NCBI GenBank assembly: GCA_964409225.1 | Contig: CAYPCM010000001.1 | Location: forward strand, 1-64,000 | Length of the DNA stretch: 64,000 nucleotides | Reading direction: 5' to 3' | Source of the DNA: JACPXH01 sp964409225 | GTDB taxonomy: Bacteria; Patescibacteriota; Minisyncoccia; JACPXH01 | Shown: piece after piece, positions 15,618 to 23,835 of the stretch | Numbering within the stretch: the first letter of the stretch is position 1 | Layout of the letters: every line of letters starts with the position of its first letter | Program-made: the position numbers and the translations under genes | The notes under the pieces: generated by a model | Database searches by the model: none | What the model was told of the DNA's origin: nothing | Seen by the model: only the letters and a program-made list of their open reading frames with translations

Positions 15618-15639
15618 CCGCCCCTCATTCGAGGGGCGG
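15618..15639. terminator. Bidirectional hairpin between the transaldolase gene and tRNA-Pro
   Basis: 9-bp stem CCGCCCCTC/GAGGGGCGG with an ATTC loop, 17 nt after the transaldolase stop and 8 nt beyond the 3' end of the convergent tRNA. Confidence 0.65.
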
Positions 15640-15646
15640 TGCCTTG

Positions 15647-15718
15647 TCGGGCCAGCGGGAGTCGAACCCGCCGTTACATCCACCCCAAGGATGCGTGTTG
15701 CCGCTACACTATGGCCCG
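15647..15718 (-). tRNA. tRNA-Pro (GGG)
   Basis: Read on the minus strand: acceptor CGGGCCA/TGGCCCG, discriminator A, D-stem GTGT/ACAC, anticodon stem CATCC/GGATG with loop TTGGGGT (anticodon GGG, G37), T-stem GCGGG/CCCGC with loop TTCGACT. All stems are perfect. The gene does not encode CCA. Confidence 0.93.
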
Positions 15719-15721
15719 ATT

Positions 15722-15812
15722 ACGAAAGCTCCAAGCAATATCCAAGCTCCAAATTTAAAAACGATGATGGGTTTGAGCGTTTGAAAAATTGGAGCTTGGG
15801 ATTTGAAAATTG
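15722..15812. repeat. AT-rich inverted-repeat spacer
   Basis: AAGCTCCAA-type segments (15726-15752) pair with TTGGAGCTT (15788-15797). One of about ten similar AT-rich, self-complementary spacers in the window. It lies upstream of tRNA-Pro and downstream of rpmB on the minus strand. Confidence 0.6.
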
Positions 15813-15813
15813 G

Positions 15814-16002
15814 TCATTGCACGCGCGCTAGGCGTTTGATGCACTGCGTGCAGGCCTTCACGCGCTTGCCACTTCCAACTCGCACCCATTGCAAATTGGG
15901 GTATTTCCTTGATTTCACCGTTGGGTTATACTTGCCGCGTAAGAGTTTCCGGGTGGTGTGCATCACCGGACCCTTGCCGCATACTTCGCAAACTCTGGCC
16001 AT
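15814..16002 (-). CDS. rpmB: 50S ribosomal protein bL28
   Basis: 62 residues, starting MARVCEVCGKGPVMHTTR and ending with the CxxC segment KACTQCIKRL, so it keeps two Cys pairs (CEVC and the CTQC region) for zinc. Length and the central KYNPTVKSRKYPNLQWV stretch fit bL28. It binds 23S rRNA in the large subunit. It is read on the minus strand, divergent from the site-2 protease gene 50 nt away. Confidence 0.93.
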   Translation of the reverse strand: MARVCEVCGKGPVMHTTRKLLRGKYNPTVKSRKYPNLQWVRVGSGKRVKACTQCIKRLARVQ

Positions 16003-16052
16003 ATCTCCGGCATGATACGTTATTATTTCGTTTTCCGCAATCCAGTCGGTTT

Positions 16053-16709
16053 ATGATTCCGCCTTTGGCGCATTTCGCCCTTGTGTACATAATAATTGTG
16101 TTCTCGGCCGTGGTGCACGAGTACGCGCACGCTTGGACCGCTGACCGCTTGGGTGATTCAACTGCGAAAGACGCCGGTCGTTTGACGCTTAACCCCCTAA
16201 AGCACCTTGATCTTTTCGGCACGGTGCTCATGCCGTTTATTTCGCTCATACTCGCCAACATTTTCATCGGTTGGGCCAAGCCCGTACCCATAGATACTCG
16301 GGCTTTGCGCGGCCGCTACGCAGAATTGTTTGTGGCTGCGGCCGGACCGGCTGCCAACGTGCTCTTGGCCGTGTTGCTTGGGCTCGCGATTCGGTTTATT
16401 TCGCCTGGACAATTGGCTGCGGCGGGCCTGGGAGAGGTTGGCGGAGCTGTGGCGCTGTTTGCCTTGGCGCTCGCAAGTTACATCAACATCTTCATTGCGT
16501 TGTTTAATCTTATTCCTATCGCTCCGCTTGATGGCTCGCACATTCTGCCGCGTTTCTTGCCTCCGGCGGCGGAAGAGTTTTTAAGTCGTTCTCTCGTGGG
16601 AATGCTGATAGCGATTTTCTTGGCTATGGCTATTATTCCTTCTTTGGCCACAACTATTTTTTCATTGATCACAGGAGGCGTCGGCCAATACGGCGGGTCT
16701 GGCGCATAG
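16053..16709 (+). CDS. Site-2 protease family (M50) membrane metalloprotease
   Basis: 218 residues from the ATG at 16053; earlier in-frame starts overlap rpmB. The zinc motif HEYAH (about residues 23-27) is in the first membrane segment, and the third ligand lies in NLIPIAPLDGSHIL (about residue 160). About five to six hydrophobic segments match the compact M50B form without a PDZ domain. Such enzymes cut membrane-embedded substrates, often anti-sigma factors or signal peptides. Confidence 0.9.
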   Translation: MIPPLAHFALVYIIIVFSAVVHEYAHAWTADRLGDSTAKDAGRLTLNPLKHLDLFGTVLMPFISLILANIFIGWAKPVPIDTRALRGRYAELFVAAAGPAANVLLAVLLGLAIRFISPGQLAAAGLGEVGGAVALFALALASYINIFIALFNLIPIAPLDGSHILPRFLPPAAEEFLSRSLVGMLIAIFLAMAIIPSLATTIFSLITGGVGQYGGSGA

Positions 16710-16728
16710 ACGTCGTTTCGAATGTTTC

Positions 16729-16788
16729 GCCCTTAGACCTCCACCATAGATTAATGGATTGCTGAACTCTGGACTTCTAACGGGGGGC
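16729..16788. repeat. Partial copy of the ACCCCGTTAGAA-end element (reverse orientation)
   Basis: CCCTTAGACCTCC...ATAGATT...TGGACTTCTAACGGGG aligns with the reverse complement of the left half of the element at 32699-32814. The TTGACA of the rpsL promoter begins at 16790, directly after it. Confidence 0.65.
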
Positions 16789-16789
16789 G

Positions 16790-16818
16790 TTGACAGGCGA
16801 ATGATTAAACGGTAGTGT
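16790..16818 (+). promoter_or_regulatory. Promoter of the str operon
   Basis: Perfect TTGACA (16790-16795), a 17-nt spacer and TAGTGT (16813-16818). Transcription starts near 16825, about 20 nt before the rpsL ATG. Confidence 0.7.
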
Positions 16819-16843
16819 GGCGGGTGCGGAAAATCTGATTTCT

Positions 16844-17257
16844 ATGCCAACAGTTCGTCAACTTACCCGAAGGCCGCGGGCAGTGGCGCGGCGCAAGCCC
16901 ACAGCACCGGCGCTGTGGCGTGGGTTCAACGTGCGCAAAAACCGGCCTTTCCAGCGGCCGTCGCCATTTAAGCGCGGCGTGTGCGTGCAGGTTAAAACCA
17001 TGACTCCGAAAAAGCCCAACTCCGCCCTTCGAAAGGTGGCGAGGGTTCGGCTTACGAACGGCATGGAAGTCACCGCTTATATTCCCGGAGAAGGCCATAC
17101 GCTCCAAGAACATTCGGTTGTGCTCATTCGCGGCGGTCGGGTCAAGGATTTGCCCGGCGTGCGCTACCACATCGTGCGCGGCGTATTGGATACAGCCGGC
17201 GTTGAAGGCCGTAAGCAGCAGCGCTCGAAGTATGGGGCGAAACAACCGAAACCCTAA
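16844..17257 (+). CDS. rpsL: 30S ribosomal protein uS12
   Basis: 137 residues from the ATG at 16844 (MPTVRQLTRRPR); a GTG at 16817 lies inside the promoter. The core TPKKPNSALRKVARVRL, GEGHTLQEHSV and GGRVKDLPGVRYH is intact, including the decoding-centre Lys and the KDLPG loop. About 13 extra residues lie between the N-terminal arm and KRGVC, compared with the 124-residue E. coli protein. First gene of the str operon. Confidence 0.96.
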   Translation: MPTVRQLTRRPRAVARRKPTAPALWRGFNVRKNRPFQRPSPFKRGVCVQVKTMTPKKPNSALRKVARVRLTNGMEVTAYIPGEGHTLQEHSVVLIRGGRVKDLPGVRYHIVRGVLDTAGVEGRKQQRSKYGAKQPKP

Positions 17258-17395
17258 GCACGAAGCACGAAATTTTACCCAGAGCGCAGTCGAGGGGCCG
17301 AAACAATACCAAATCCCAATGTCCGAAATTCCAAACACGATTTGCAACTTTAGGATTTCGAATTTAGATATTCGAATTTCGAATTTATTGATTGT
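17258..17395. repeat. AT-rich inverted-repeat spacer with GAGCGCAGTCGAGGGGC core
   Basis: After rpsL, arms such as GATTTCGAATTTAG and TTCGAATTTCGAATTT surround a core ACCCAGAGCGCAGTCGAGGGGC. The same core recurs in the spacer at 30809-30939. Confidence 0.65.
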
Positions 17396-17863
17396 ATGCG
17401 TCGCAAGCAATCTGTTGGACGAGCCCTCCCGCTTGATCCGAAATACGGGTCCACGCTCGTAACCAAACTAACGAACACCCTCATGTGGGAGGGCAAGAAA
17501 TCCATCGCGCGCCAGATAGTATATGGCGCGCTTGAGCGCGTGGGTGCAAAAACCAAACGCGAACCGCTCGCGGTGCTGACAGAGGCCATCCAAAACACTT
17601 CGCCCTTGGTTGAGGTTCGCTCCAAGCGCATCGGCGGGGCCACCTACCAGGTGCCACGCGAGGTAAGCAGCGGACGGCGGCTGGCTTTAGCGCTTAGATG
17701 GGTTATTGGCTCGGCGCGCCAGCGCAAAGGCAGTACCATGGCCGAAAAGCTCGCCGAAGAGTTGGAACTGGCAGCCAAAAACGAAGGGGCAGCAGTTAAA
17801 AAGAAACAAGACACTCATCGCATGGCCGAAGCGAACCGGGCGTTTGCGCATTTTGGGTGGTGA
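17396..17863 (+). CDS. rpsG: 30S ribosomal protein uS7
   Basis: 155 residues, normal length. MRRKQSVGRALPLDPKYGS, LMWEGKKSIARQIVYGAL and GGATYQVPREVSSGRRLALALRW are the uS7 landmarks that contact the 3' major domain of 16S rRNA. The C-terminus HRMAEANRAFAHFGW is also typical. Second gene of the str operon. Confidence 0.96.
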   Translation: MRRKQSVGRALPLDPKYGSTLVTKLTNTLMWEGKKSIARQIVYGALERVGAKTKREPLAVLTEAIQNTSPLVEVRSKRIGGATYQVPREVSSGRRLALALRWVIGSARQRKGSTMAEKLAEELELAAKNEGAAVKKKQDTHRMAEANRAFAHFGW

Positions 17864-17975
17864 GTTCGCTTCGCTCAAAATCAAATATCAAAAATAAAAA
17901 ATACAAAGCAAAAATCTAAAAACTTTTTGTATATTTGAATTTGTGTTTTTGATATTTGATTTTTGATTTCGGCAC
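17864..17975. repeat. AT-rich inverted-repeat spacer (16-bp perfect arms)
   Basis: AATCAAATATCAAAAA (17879-17894) is exactly complementary to 17945-17960, 50 nt away. The same word family appears in the spacers at 28862, 30809 and 40757. It lies between rpsG and fusA. Confidence 0.75.
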
Positions 17976-20102
17976 ATGGTTCGTGACTACCCCATCGAGA
18001 AAATCCGAGATATCGGCATCATCGCCCATATAGACGCCGGTAAAACGACTGTGACCGAGCGCATTTTGTTTTACACCGGGATCTCGCACAAAATCGGCGA
18101 GGTGCACGCGGGCGAAGCCATCATGGATTGGATGGAGCAGGAGCGCGAGCGGGGCATTACGATTACCGCCGCAGCCACCACCTGTTTTTGGACGCCTACG
18201 TGGCGTCTGCAAAACGGAATTTCCGAGGCCGAGGCGCGCGCTGAACACGAGCACCGCATAAATATCATAGACACACCCGGCCACGTGGATTTTACGGTGG
18301 AAGTCGAACGCAGCTTGCGCGTGCTTGACGGCGGGGTGGTGGTGTTTGATGGTGTCGCAGGCGTGGAGCCGCAGTCAGAAACCGTCTGGCGTCAGGCGGA
18401 CAAATACAACGTTCCTCGGATTTGTTTCATCAACAAACTTGACCGCACCGGCGCTTCGTTCAGCCGCAGCATTGCTTCCATCAAGGAGCGCTTGACCCCG
18501 AATGTGGTCGTCTTGACCATGCCTATCGGTGAAGAAGAGCGTTTCAGCGGAGTGGTGGATCTTTTACGGCGTAAGGCCATACGTTTTGAAGGTGCGCATG
18601 GAGAGCGCGTGGTGGTAGAGGACCTGCCGGATGAACTGAAGGGCGTAGTGGAAGCGATGCGACACGAGGCCGTCGAGAAAATTGCGGGTGAAAGCGATAC
18701 GCTCCTCGAAAAATATCTGGCCGGCGAAGAGCCAACGGTAGCAGAGTTGTTGGCTGGTTTGCGTAAGGCCACGATTGCGGCGAAACTGGTGCCGGTGTTG
18801 TGCGGGTCAGCCCTCAAGAATAAAGGCGTGCAGCTGGTCTTGGATGCAGTTGTGGATTACCTGCCCAGCCCCGCCGATCGGCCCGCGGTTTTAGGCACAA
18901 ACCCCAAGACCGGCGCCGAAGAAAAGCGGTCCGTGGCAGCCGGAGAACCGTTTAGCGCGCTCGCCTTCAAGATTGCTTCTGATCCTTACGTGGGGCATCT
19001 GACGTATTTTCGGGTTTATTCGGGTATGCTTGCCAAGGGTTCCTATGTGCTGAATGCTTCTACCGGCGATACTGAACGAATTGGCCGGATTTTGAGGATG
19101 CACGCCAACGATCGCGAAGATGTTGAATCAATTTCGGCCGGAGGCATCGGCGCGGCCGTCGGGCTCAAAAACACCACCACCGGCGACACGCTTACTGACC
19201 CCAACCATCCTATCGTGCTCGAAAAACCGAGTTTTCCGGAACCGGTCATGGCGCTTCGCATCGAGCCCAAGACCAAAGCGGATCAGGAAAAGATGGGGTT
19301 GGCGTTACGCCGTTTGACGCAAGAAGATCCGACGTTTCGGGTGCGCACAGATCAAGACACGAACGAAACCATCATTGCGGGGATGGGAGAGTTGCATCTT
19401 GAGATCATCGTGGATCGCATGAAACGAGAGTTTAGGGTGGACGCAAACGTGGGCCGACCGCAAGTCGCGTATAAAGAAACCATTAAAAAGTCGGCCGAAG
19501 CCGAGGGCAAATACATCCGGCAGACCGGCGGTCGGGGTCAATACGGGCATGTCTGGCTTAAAGTCGAGCCCCTCGAGCGCGCTCAAGGGGTCGAGTTTGT
19601 CAATAAAATCAAGGGCGGCGCCATACCGAACGAGTTTATCCCGGCAGTGGAAAAAGGGGTTAGAGAGGCATTGGATAAGGGGGTAGTGGCTGGCTATCCC
19701 TTGCAAGACATACAGGTTACCCTCTACGATGGCTCTTATCACGAGGTGGACTCGTCAGAAGCGGCTTTTAAAATTGCCGGCTCCATGGCTCTTCAAGCTG
19801 CAGTAAAAAGGGCGACCCCCGTTATACTGGAGCCCGTGATGAATGTTGAGGCCATAACACCTGAAGAGTTCCTGGGCGATGTGACCGGAGATCTCAACTC
19901 CAAACGTGCTCACATCACCGGCATGACCGAGCGGGGGACGGCGAAGGTGATTGCGGCTCAAGTGCCGCTCGCGGAGATGTTCGGATACTCAACGAAATTG
20001 CGCTCCATGACCGAGGGTCGGGCGTCGTACACTATGGAGTTCGATCACTACGCCGAAGTTCCGGCTGCGATCGCGAGCGAAATCATTGCCGGCAGACAAT
20101 AA
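17976..20102 (+). CDS. fusA: Elongation factor G
   Basis: 708 residues. The GTPase domain has HIDAGKTT (residues 18-25), RGITITAAAT, DTPGHVDF and NKLD. Domain II starts after about residue 300, and domain IV has GGRGQYGHVW and the YHEVDSSEAAFK loop. It moves tRNA and mRNA through the ribosome using GTP. Third gene of the str operon. No key motif is missing. Confidence 0.97.
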   Translation: MVRDYPIEKIRDIGIIAHIDAGKTTVTERILFYTGISHKIGEVHAGEAIMDWMEQERERGITITAAATTCFWTPTWRLQNGISEAEARAEHEHRINIIDTPGHVDFTVEVERSLRVLDGGVVVFDGVAGVEPQSETVWRQADKYNVPRICFINKLDRTGASFSRSIASIKERLTPNVVVLTMPIGEEERFSGVVDLLRRKAIRFEGAHGERVVVEDLPDELKGVVEAMRHEAVEKIAGESDTLLEKYLAGEEPTVAELLAGLRKATIAAKLVPVLCGSALKNKGVQLVLDAVVDYLPSPADRPAVLGTNPKTGAEEKRSVAAGEPFSALAFKIASDPYVGHLTYFRVYSGMLAKGSYVLNASTGDTERIGRILRMHANDREDVESISAGGIGAAVGLKNTTTGDTLTDPNHPIVLEKPSFPEPVMALRIEPKTKADQEKMGLALRRLTQEDPTFRVRTDQDTNETIIAGMGELHLEIIVDRMKREFRVDANVGRPQVAYKETIKKSAEAEGKYIRQTGGRGQYGHVWLKVEPLERAQGVEFVNKIKGGAIPNEFIPAVEKGVREALDKGVVAGYPLQDIQVTLYDGSYHEVDSSEAAFKIAGSMALQAAVKRATPVILEPVMNVEAITPEEFLGDVTGDLNSKRAHITGMTERGTAKVIAAQVPLAEMFGYSTKLRSMTEGRASYTMEFDHYAEVPAAIASEIIAGRQ

Positions 20103-20111
20103 TACTCTTTT

Positions 20112-20390
20112 ATGGATTGGCAGGTTATCAAAAAGTTGGCGGAGCGCTGGGGCGGGCGGTGTCTTATCATTGAGGACGGCAGGCCGCGTTATGTGCTAAC
20201 CACGGTGGAAGAGTATTTTGGCGAGATGCCGCCGGCGGCAGATGACGAACTTGTCGATCGGGTAAATCAGGACATGGAGTCGCTCAAGACCCGCGAGCGA
20301 GGCGTTTTGCCGCAGCCGGAGGTGGTCGAGGAGTTCCGCCAACCCGCAACAGTGGTTTCTCTAGACGATCTGCCAATTAGTGAATCCTGA
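20112..20390 (+). CDS. Small conserved-looking protein between fusA and tuf
   Basis: 92 acidic residues, starting 9 nt after fusA. The N-terminus MDWQVIKKLAERWGGRCLI is followed by a short VLTTVEEYFGEM segment reminiscent of the EDG-x-P-x-YVL...EYF pattern in some Phd-type antitoxin N-domains, but no toxin is adjacent. The C-terminal half is acidic and probably flexible. The tuf promoter begins 3 nt after its stop codon. Function unknown. Confidence 0.65.
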   Translation: MDWQVIKKLAERWGGRCLIIEDGRPRYVLTTVEEYFGEMPPAADDELVDRVNQDMESLKTRERGVLPQPEVVEEFRQPATVVSLDDLPISES

Positions 20391-20393
20391 CCC

Positions 20394-20422
20394 TTGACTG
20401 TTTTTCCCGCCTCCCTTACAAT
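20394..20422 (+). promoter_or_regulatory. Promoter of tuf and the S10 operon
   Basis: TTGACT (20394-20399), a 17-nt spacer and TACAAT (20417-20422). One of the best promoters in the window; it allows tuf and the genes after it to be expressed apart from the str operon. The leader is about 43 nt and carries AAGGA before the tuf ATG. Confidence 0.75.
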
Positions 20423-20471
20423 ACGAACGCACTTCATAAACACTAAAGCGCATTATTAAGGAAGTTAGGAT

Positions 20472-21665
20472 ATGGCAGAAAAGTTTGAACGCACCAAGCC
20501 CCATGTGAACGTGGGGACAATCGGTCACGTTGACCACGGCAAGACGACTCTCACCGCCGCCATTCTTAAGGTGTTGCGGCTGTCTGGCCTCAAAGCCCAG
20601 GATAAGTCGGTCGATCAGATCGACTCTGCTCCGGAAGAGAAGGCTCGCGGCATCACGATTGCTCTCGCGCATGTCGAATACGAAAGCGCCAAGCGCCACT
20701 ACGCGCACATTGACTCGCCCGGGCATGCTGACTACATCAAGAATATGATTACTGGTGCTGCGCAGATGGACGGCGCGATTCTGGTTGTGTCGGCCTATGA
20801 TGGCCCCATGCCGCAAACCCGCGAGCATATCCTCTTGGCGCGTCAGGTCGGCGTGCCCTCTATTGTGGTTTTTCTGAACAAAGTTGATCAGGTTGAAGAT
20901 CCGGAATTGATCGATCTGGTGGAGGCAGAGGTGAGGGAGCTGTTGAAGAAATACAATTACGACGGCGATAAGACCCCGGTTATTCGCGGCTCTGCCCTCA
21001 AGGCCTTGAACGCGACTTCAATCGACAGCCCCGAGGTCAAACCCATCCAAGAACTGGTGGCGGCACTCGACGAATTCATTCCTGAGCCGGTCCGCGAAAC
21101 ATCAAAGCCGTTTCTCATGCCGGTCGAAGATATTTTTTCGATTGAAGGCCGCGGCACAGTTGTAACCGGCAAGGTGGAACGTGGCGCCATCAAGATAAAC
21201 GAAGAAGTAGAGATAGTGGGCATTCGGCCGACGACGAAAACAGTGGTCACCGGCATTGAGATGTTCAATAAGTCCCTGGACGAAGCGCTGGCTGGCGACA
21301 ACGCGGGAGTGCTTTTGCGTGGCACCAAGAAAGAAGACGTTGAGCGCGGGCAGGTGATTGCGAAACCCGGTTCGGTTACCCCGCACACCGATTTTGAGGC
21401 CGAGGTGTATGTGCTGACCAAAGAAGAAGGCGGCCGGCATACGCCGTTCTTCGCCGGCTATAAGCCGCAGTTCTATTTCCGCACCACTGACGTAACCGGC
21501 GAGATGACGCTGCCGGCGGGAACGGAAATGGTGATGCCCGGCGATACCGTGACTGTAACCATCAAATTGATCGCCCCGATTGCCATGGAAGAGAAGCAGC
21601 GTTTTGCCATTCGTGAAGGCGGCAAGACCGTCGGCGCGGGCGTGGTTACAAAAGTTATTAAGTAG
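20472..21665 (+). CDS. tuf: Elongation factor Tu
   Basis: 397 residues. GHVDHGKTT (residues 18-26), ARGITI, DSPGHADY and NKVD are the GTP-binding motifs; the common DCPGH is DSPGH here. Domains II and III follow with KVERGAI and the C-terminal GAGVVTKVIK. It delivers aminoacyl-tRNA to the ribosome. It has its own strong promoter. Confidence 0.97.
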   Translation: MAEKFERTKPHVNVGTIGHVDHGKTTLTAAILKVLRLSGLKAQDKSVDQIDSAPEEKARGITIALAHVEYESAKRHYAHIDSPGHADYIKNMITGAAQMDGAILVVSAYDGPMPQTREHILLARQVGVPSIVVFLNKVDQVEDPELIDLVEAEVRELLKKYNYDGDKTPVIRGSALKALNATSIDSPEVKPIQELVAALDEFIPEPVRETSKPFLMPVEDIFSIEGRGTVVTGKVERGAIKINEEVEIVGIRPTTKTVVTGIEMFNKSLDEALAGDNAGVLLRGTKKEDVERGQVIAKPGSVTPHTDFEAEVYVLTKEEGGRHTPFFAGYKPQFYFRTTDVTGEMTLPAGTEMVMPGDTVTVTIKLIAPIAMEEKQRFAIREGGKTVGAGVVTKVIK

Positions 21666-21706
21666 TTTATCCGGCCACCCGATGGGTGGGTAGAGTTCTT
21701 TGACCC

Positions 21707-22033
21707 ATGGTCACGAAAGCCCCGACCCAAACGCGCATCCGCATCAAAATTCGGGCGTACGATCATAAAATTATCGACGCGTGCGCCCGTCAGATCGTCG
21801 ACACCGCCCAACGCCAAGGAGCGCAGGTGTCGGGTCCGGTGCCGCTGCCGACTGAAATTCACAAATACACCGTCAATCGTTCGCCCTTTATAGACAAGGA
21901 CTCGCGCGAACAGTACGAAATGCGGGTGCACAAGCGCCTCATTGATATCGTCGATCCGACGCCCAAGGCCGTTGACGCCCTCACCAACCTTAATTTGCCG
22001 GCCGGAGTAGACATTGAAATCAAAATGTTTTAA
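21707..22033 (+). CDS. rpsJ: 30S ribosomal protein uS10
   Basis: 108 residues, start ATG at 21707. IRIKIRAYDHKIIDACARQI, PLPTEIHKYTVNRSPFIDKDSREQYEMRVHKRLIDI and the C-terminal GVDIEIKMF (usually VDVEIK) are diagnostic. It is part of the 30S head and also acts as NusE in antitermination. First gene of the S10 cluster; a 163-nt gap separates it from rplC. Confidence 0.96.
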   Translation: MVTKAPTQTRIRIKIRAYDHKIIDACARQIVDTAQRQGAQVSGPVPLPTEIHKYTVNRSPFIDKDSREQYEMRVHKRLIDIVDPTPKAVDALTNLNLPAGVDIEIKMF

Positions 22034-22196
22034 GGTTTCAGCCTCGGAGTTTCGGGCGGATTGCCTAATCTGCACGAGACTCCGGGCCTGATGCGGCTCG
22101 GGACAATTCGACACCTGATCGCTGTATGCCTGAAACGTGCCGGGCGCGTATCAGGTTTTATTTTCGACTGGGGTCAGATACTTATTATCAGTGAAA
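22034..22196. promoter_or_regulatory. Structured gap between rpsJ and rplC
   Basis: 163 nt with no ORF. GTTTCAG (about 22035) can pair with CTGAAAC (about 22129), and CGGAGT with ACTCCG inside, forming a branched structure that ends just before rplC. A ribosomal-protein leader is possible because the position is unusual for an otherwise tight cluster. No known class is recognised. Confidence 0.35.
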
Positions 22197-22781
22197 ATGA
22201 AATTCATTCTCGGTCGAAAGAAAGAAATGACCCAACTATTCACCGCCGCCGGGACGGTGGTGCCGGTGACTGTCGTTGAAGCCGGACCAGTGGTGATAAG
22301 CCAGGTCAAGCCCGGCTCGGTTCAGGTTGCTTTCGGCAAGACCAGGCATCTCAAAAAGCCAGAAGTCGGCCACTTAAAAGATCTCGGCCAATTTCGATGG
22401 TTGCGAGAGTTTCGCGTGCCAGATGCTGCGGCTTACACGCGCGCCACTACGGTTGATGCCAGCATCTTCGAGTCGGGTGATCGAGTGAGGGTTTCCGGGT
22501 TTAGCAAAGGCCGCGGCTTTCAAGGCGTGGTGAAGCGTCATGGTTTCGGCGGCAGCCCCGCCACCCATGGCCACAAGCATGACTTGCGCGCCCCCGGCTC
22601 CATCGGCGCCACTACCCCGCAAAAAGTGCTCAAAGGCATGCGCATGGCGGGCCGGATGGGTTTTCGGCGCCAGACTACGCCTAACCTAGAAGTGGTAAAG
22701 GTGGACGTGGATCACAACCTGCTTTATATCCGCGGCGCAGTACCGGGCAGTCGCGGAGCGCTTTTGGAAATCAGGTCATAG
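22197..22781 (+). CDS. rplC: 50S ribosomal protein uL3
   Basis: 194 residues from the ATG at 22197 (MKFILGRKKEMTQLF), the normal uL3 start; longer versions begin in the structured gap. The core includes GFSKGRGFQGVVKRHGFGG, ATHGHKHDLRAPGSIG and the GRMG segment near the peptidyl-transferase centre. It binds 23S rRNA early in assembly. Confidence 0.95.
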   Translation: MKFILGRKKEMTQLFTAAGTVVPVTVVEAGPVVISQVKPGSVQVAFGKTRHLKKPEVGHLKDLGQFRWLREFRVPDAAAYTRATTVDASIFESGDRVRVSGFSKGRGFQGVVKRHGFGGSPATHGHKHDLRAPGSIGATTPQKVLKGMRMAGRMGFRRQTTPNLEVVKVDVDHNLLYIRGAVPGSRGALLEIRS

Positions 22782-22786
22782 CCATT

Positions 22787-23440
22787 ATGGTTACAGCCAA
22801 GCGGTACAATCAGGTCGGCGAGTTAACTGGCGAAGTGACGCTTCCGGCAGAAGTGTTCGGCGTGCGGCTGAACCGCGATCTGGTGCATCAAGCGCTTAGG
22901 GTACAGGCGAAGAACCGCCGTCAAGTGCTGGCGCACACCAAAGACAGAAGCGAAGTGCGCGGAGGTGGTCGCAAACCATGGCGGCAGAAAGGCACTGGAC
23001 GGGCGCGGCACGGCTCTATTCGCTCGCCGCTGTGGCGTGGCGGAGGTATTACATTCGGACCGACGAAGTCGAGGGTTTTTGCGAAAACCCTCCCCAAAAA
23101 GATGCGTCAGTTGGCTCTTCGGCAGACGCTTTCAGCTAAGGTGGCCGCTGGAGATCTGGTGGTGCTTGAGCGTTTTCCGGAATCAGCAAAAACAAAGGAC
23201 TTTGCGGCGCTGTTCGCTAAAATGCCGGCTAAGCCCGGGCGGCTCGTGGTCGTGCCGTCGGGCGCCCCCACCGTCCGTAGGGCTCTGCGCAATTTGGTCC
23301 GGACAAGGTTTGTCGGCTCAAATTCACTGAACGTCTTTGACCTCGCGGCGGCAAGCACTGTCATTGTGCCTGAAGAAGTCATCGGTGCGGTGACTGCGAT
23401 GTACGGGCCATCACTGCGTATGGCCAAGAACGGCAGGTAA
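22787..23440 (+). CDS. rplD: 50S ribosomal protein uL4
   Basis: 217 residues. The internal extended loop RGGGRKPWRQKGTGRARHGSIRSP that lines the exit tunnel is clear, followed by GGGITFGP. The C-terminal half is the usual alpha/beta domain. It starts 5 nt after rplC. Confidence 0.95.
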   Translation: MVTAKRYNQVGELTGEVTLPAEVFGVRLNRDLVHQALRVQAKNRRQVLAHTKDRSEVRGGGRKPWRQKGTGRARHGSIRSPLWRGGGITFGPTKSRVFAKTLPKKMRQLALRQTLSAKVAAGDLVVLERFPESAKTKDFAALFAKMPAKPGRLVVVPSGAPTVRRALRNLVRTRFVGSNSLNVFDLAAASTVIVPEEVIGAVTAMYGPSLRMAKNGR

Positions 23441-23445
23441 CATTC

Positions 23446-23805
23446 ATGGCCCTCTTTGCGCGTAAGACCAAGGCGGTGTCTGCTCAAGATCTTGTCTCGA
23501 GCACACCGACAAAGAGCAGCGAACTTGCGAGCCGCGTGCTTGTTAGACCCCACGTGACCGAGAAAGCGACTGCAGCGGGGAGTCGACGGCAATACATATT
23601 CGTGGTGGATAGGCGTTCGACCAAGCCAGAGATTCGCCGCGCCGTTGAAGATGTCTATGGGATTTCGGTAGTATCAGTGCAGGTGCTCAATACTCCTGGC
23701 AAGATTCGACGCCGCGGCCGCATTACCGGCCGGACGCCCGGGCTGCGCAAGGCGGTGATTACTTTGGCCGAGGGTCAAAATATTGATGTGACGGCGGTGA
23801 AATGA
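23446..23805 (+). CDS. rplW: 50S ribosomal protein uL23
   Basis: 119 residues. An N-terminal extension of about 28 residues precedes the canonical VLVRPHVTEKAT; YIFVVDRRSTKPEIRRAVEDVYG and the arginine-rich loop complete the fold. It sits at the tunnel exit and docks trigger factor and SRP. It starts 5 nt after rplD. Confidence 0.94.
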   Translation: MALFARKTKAVSAQDLVSSTPTKSSELASRVLVRPHVTEKATAAGSRRQYIFVVDRRSTKPEIRRAVEDVYGISVVSVQVLNTPGKIRRRGRITGRTPGLRKAVITLAEGQNIDVTAVK

Positions 23806-23835
23806 AAAGTCAGATTAAGCGGTGAAATATTGTAC

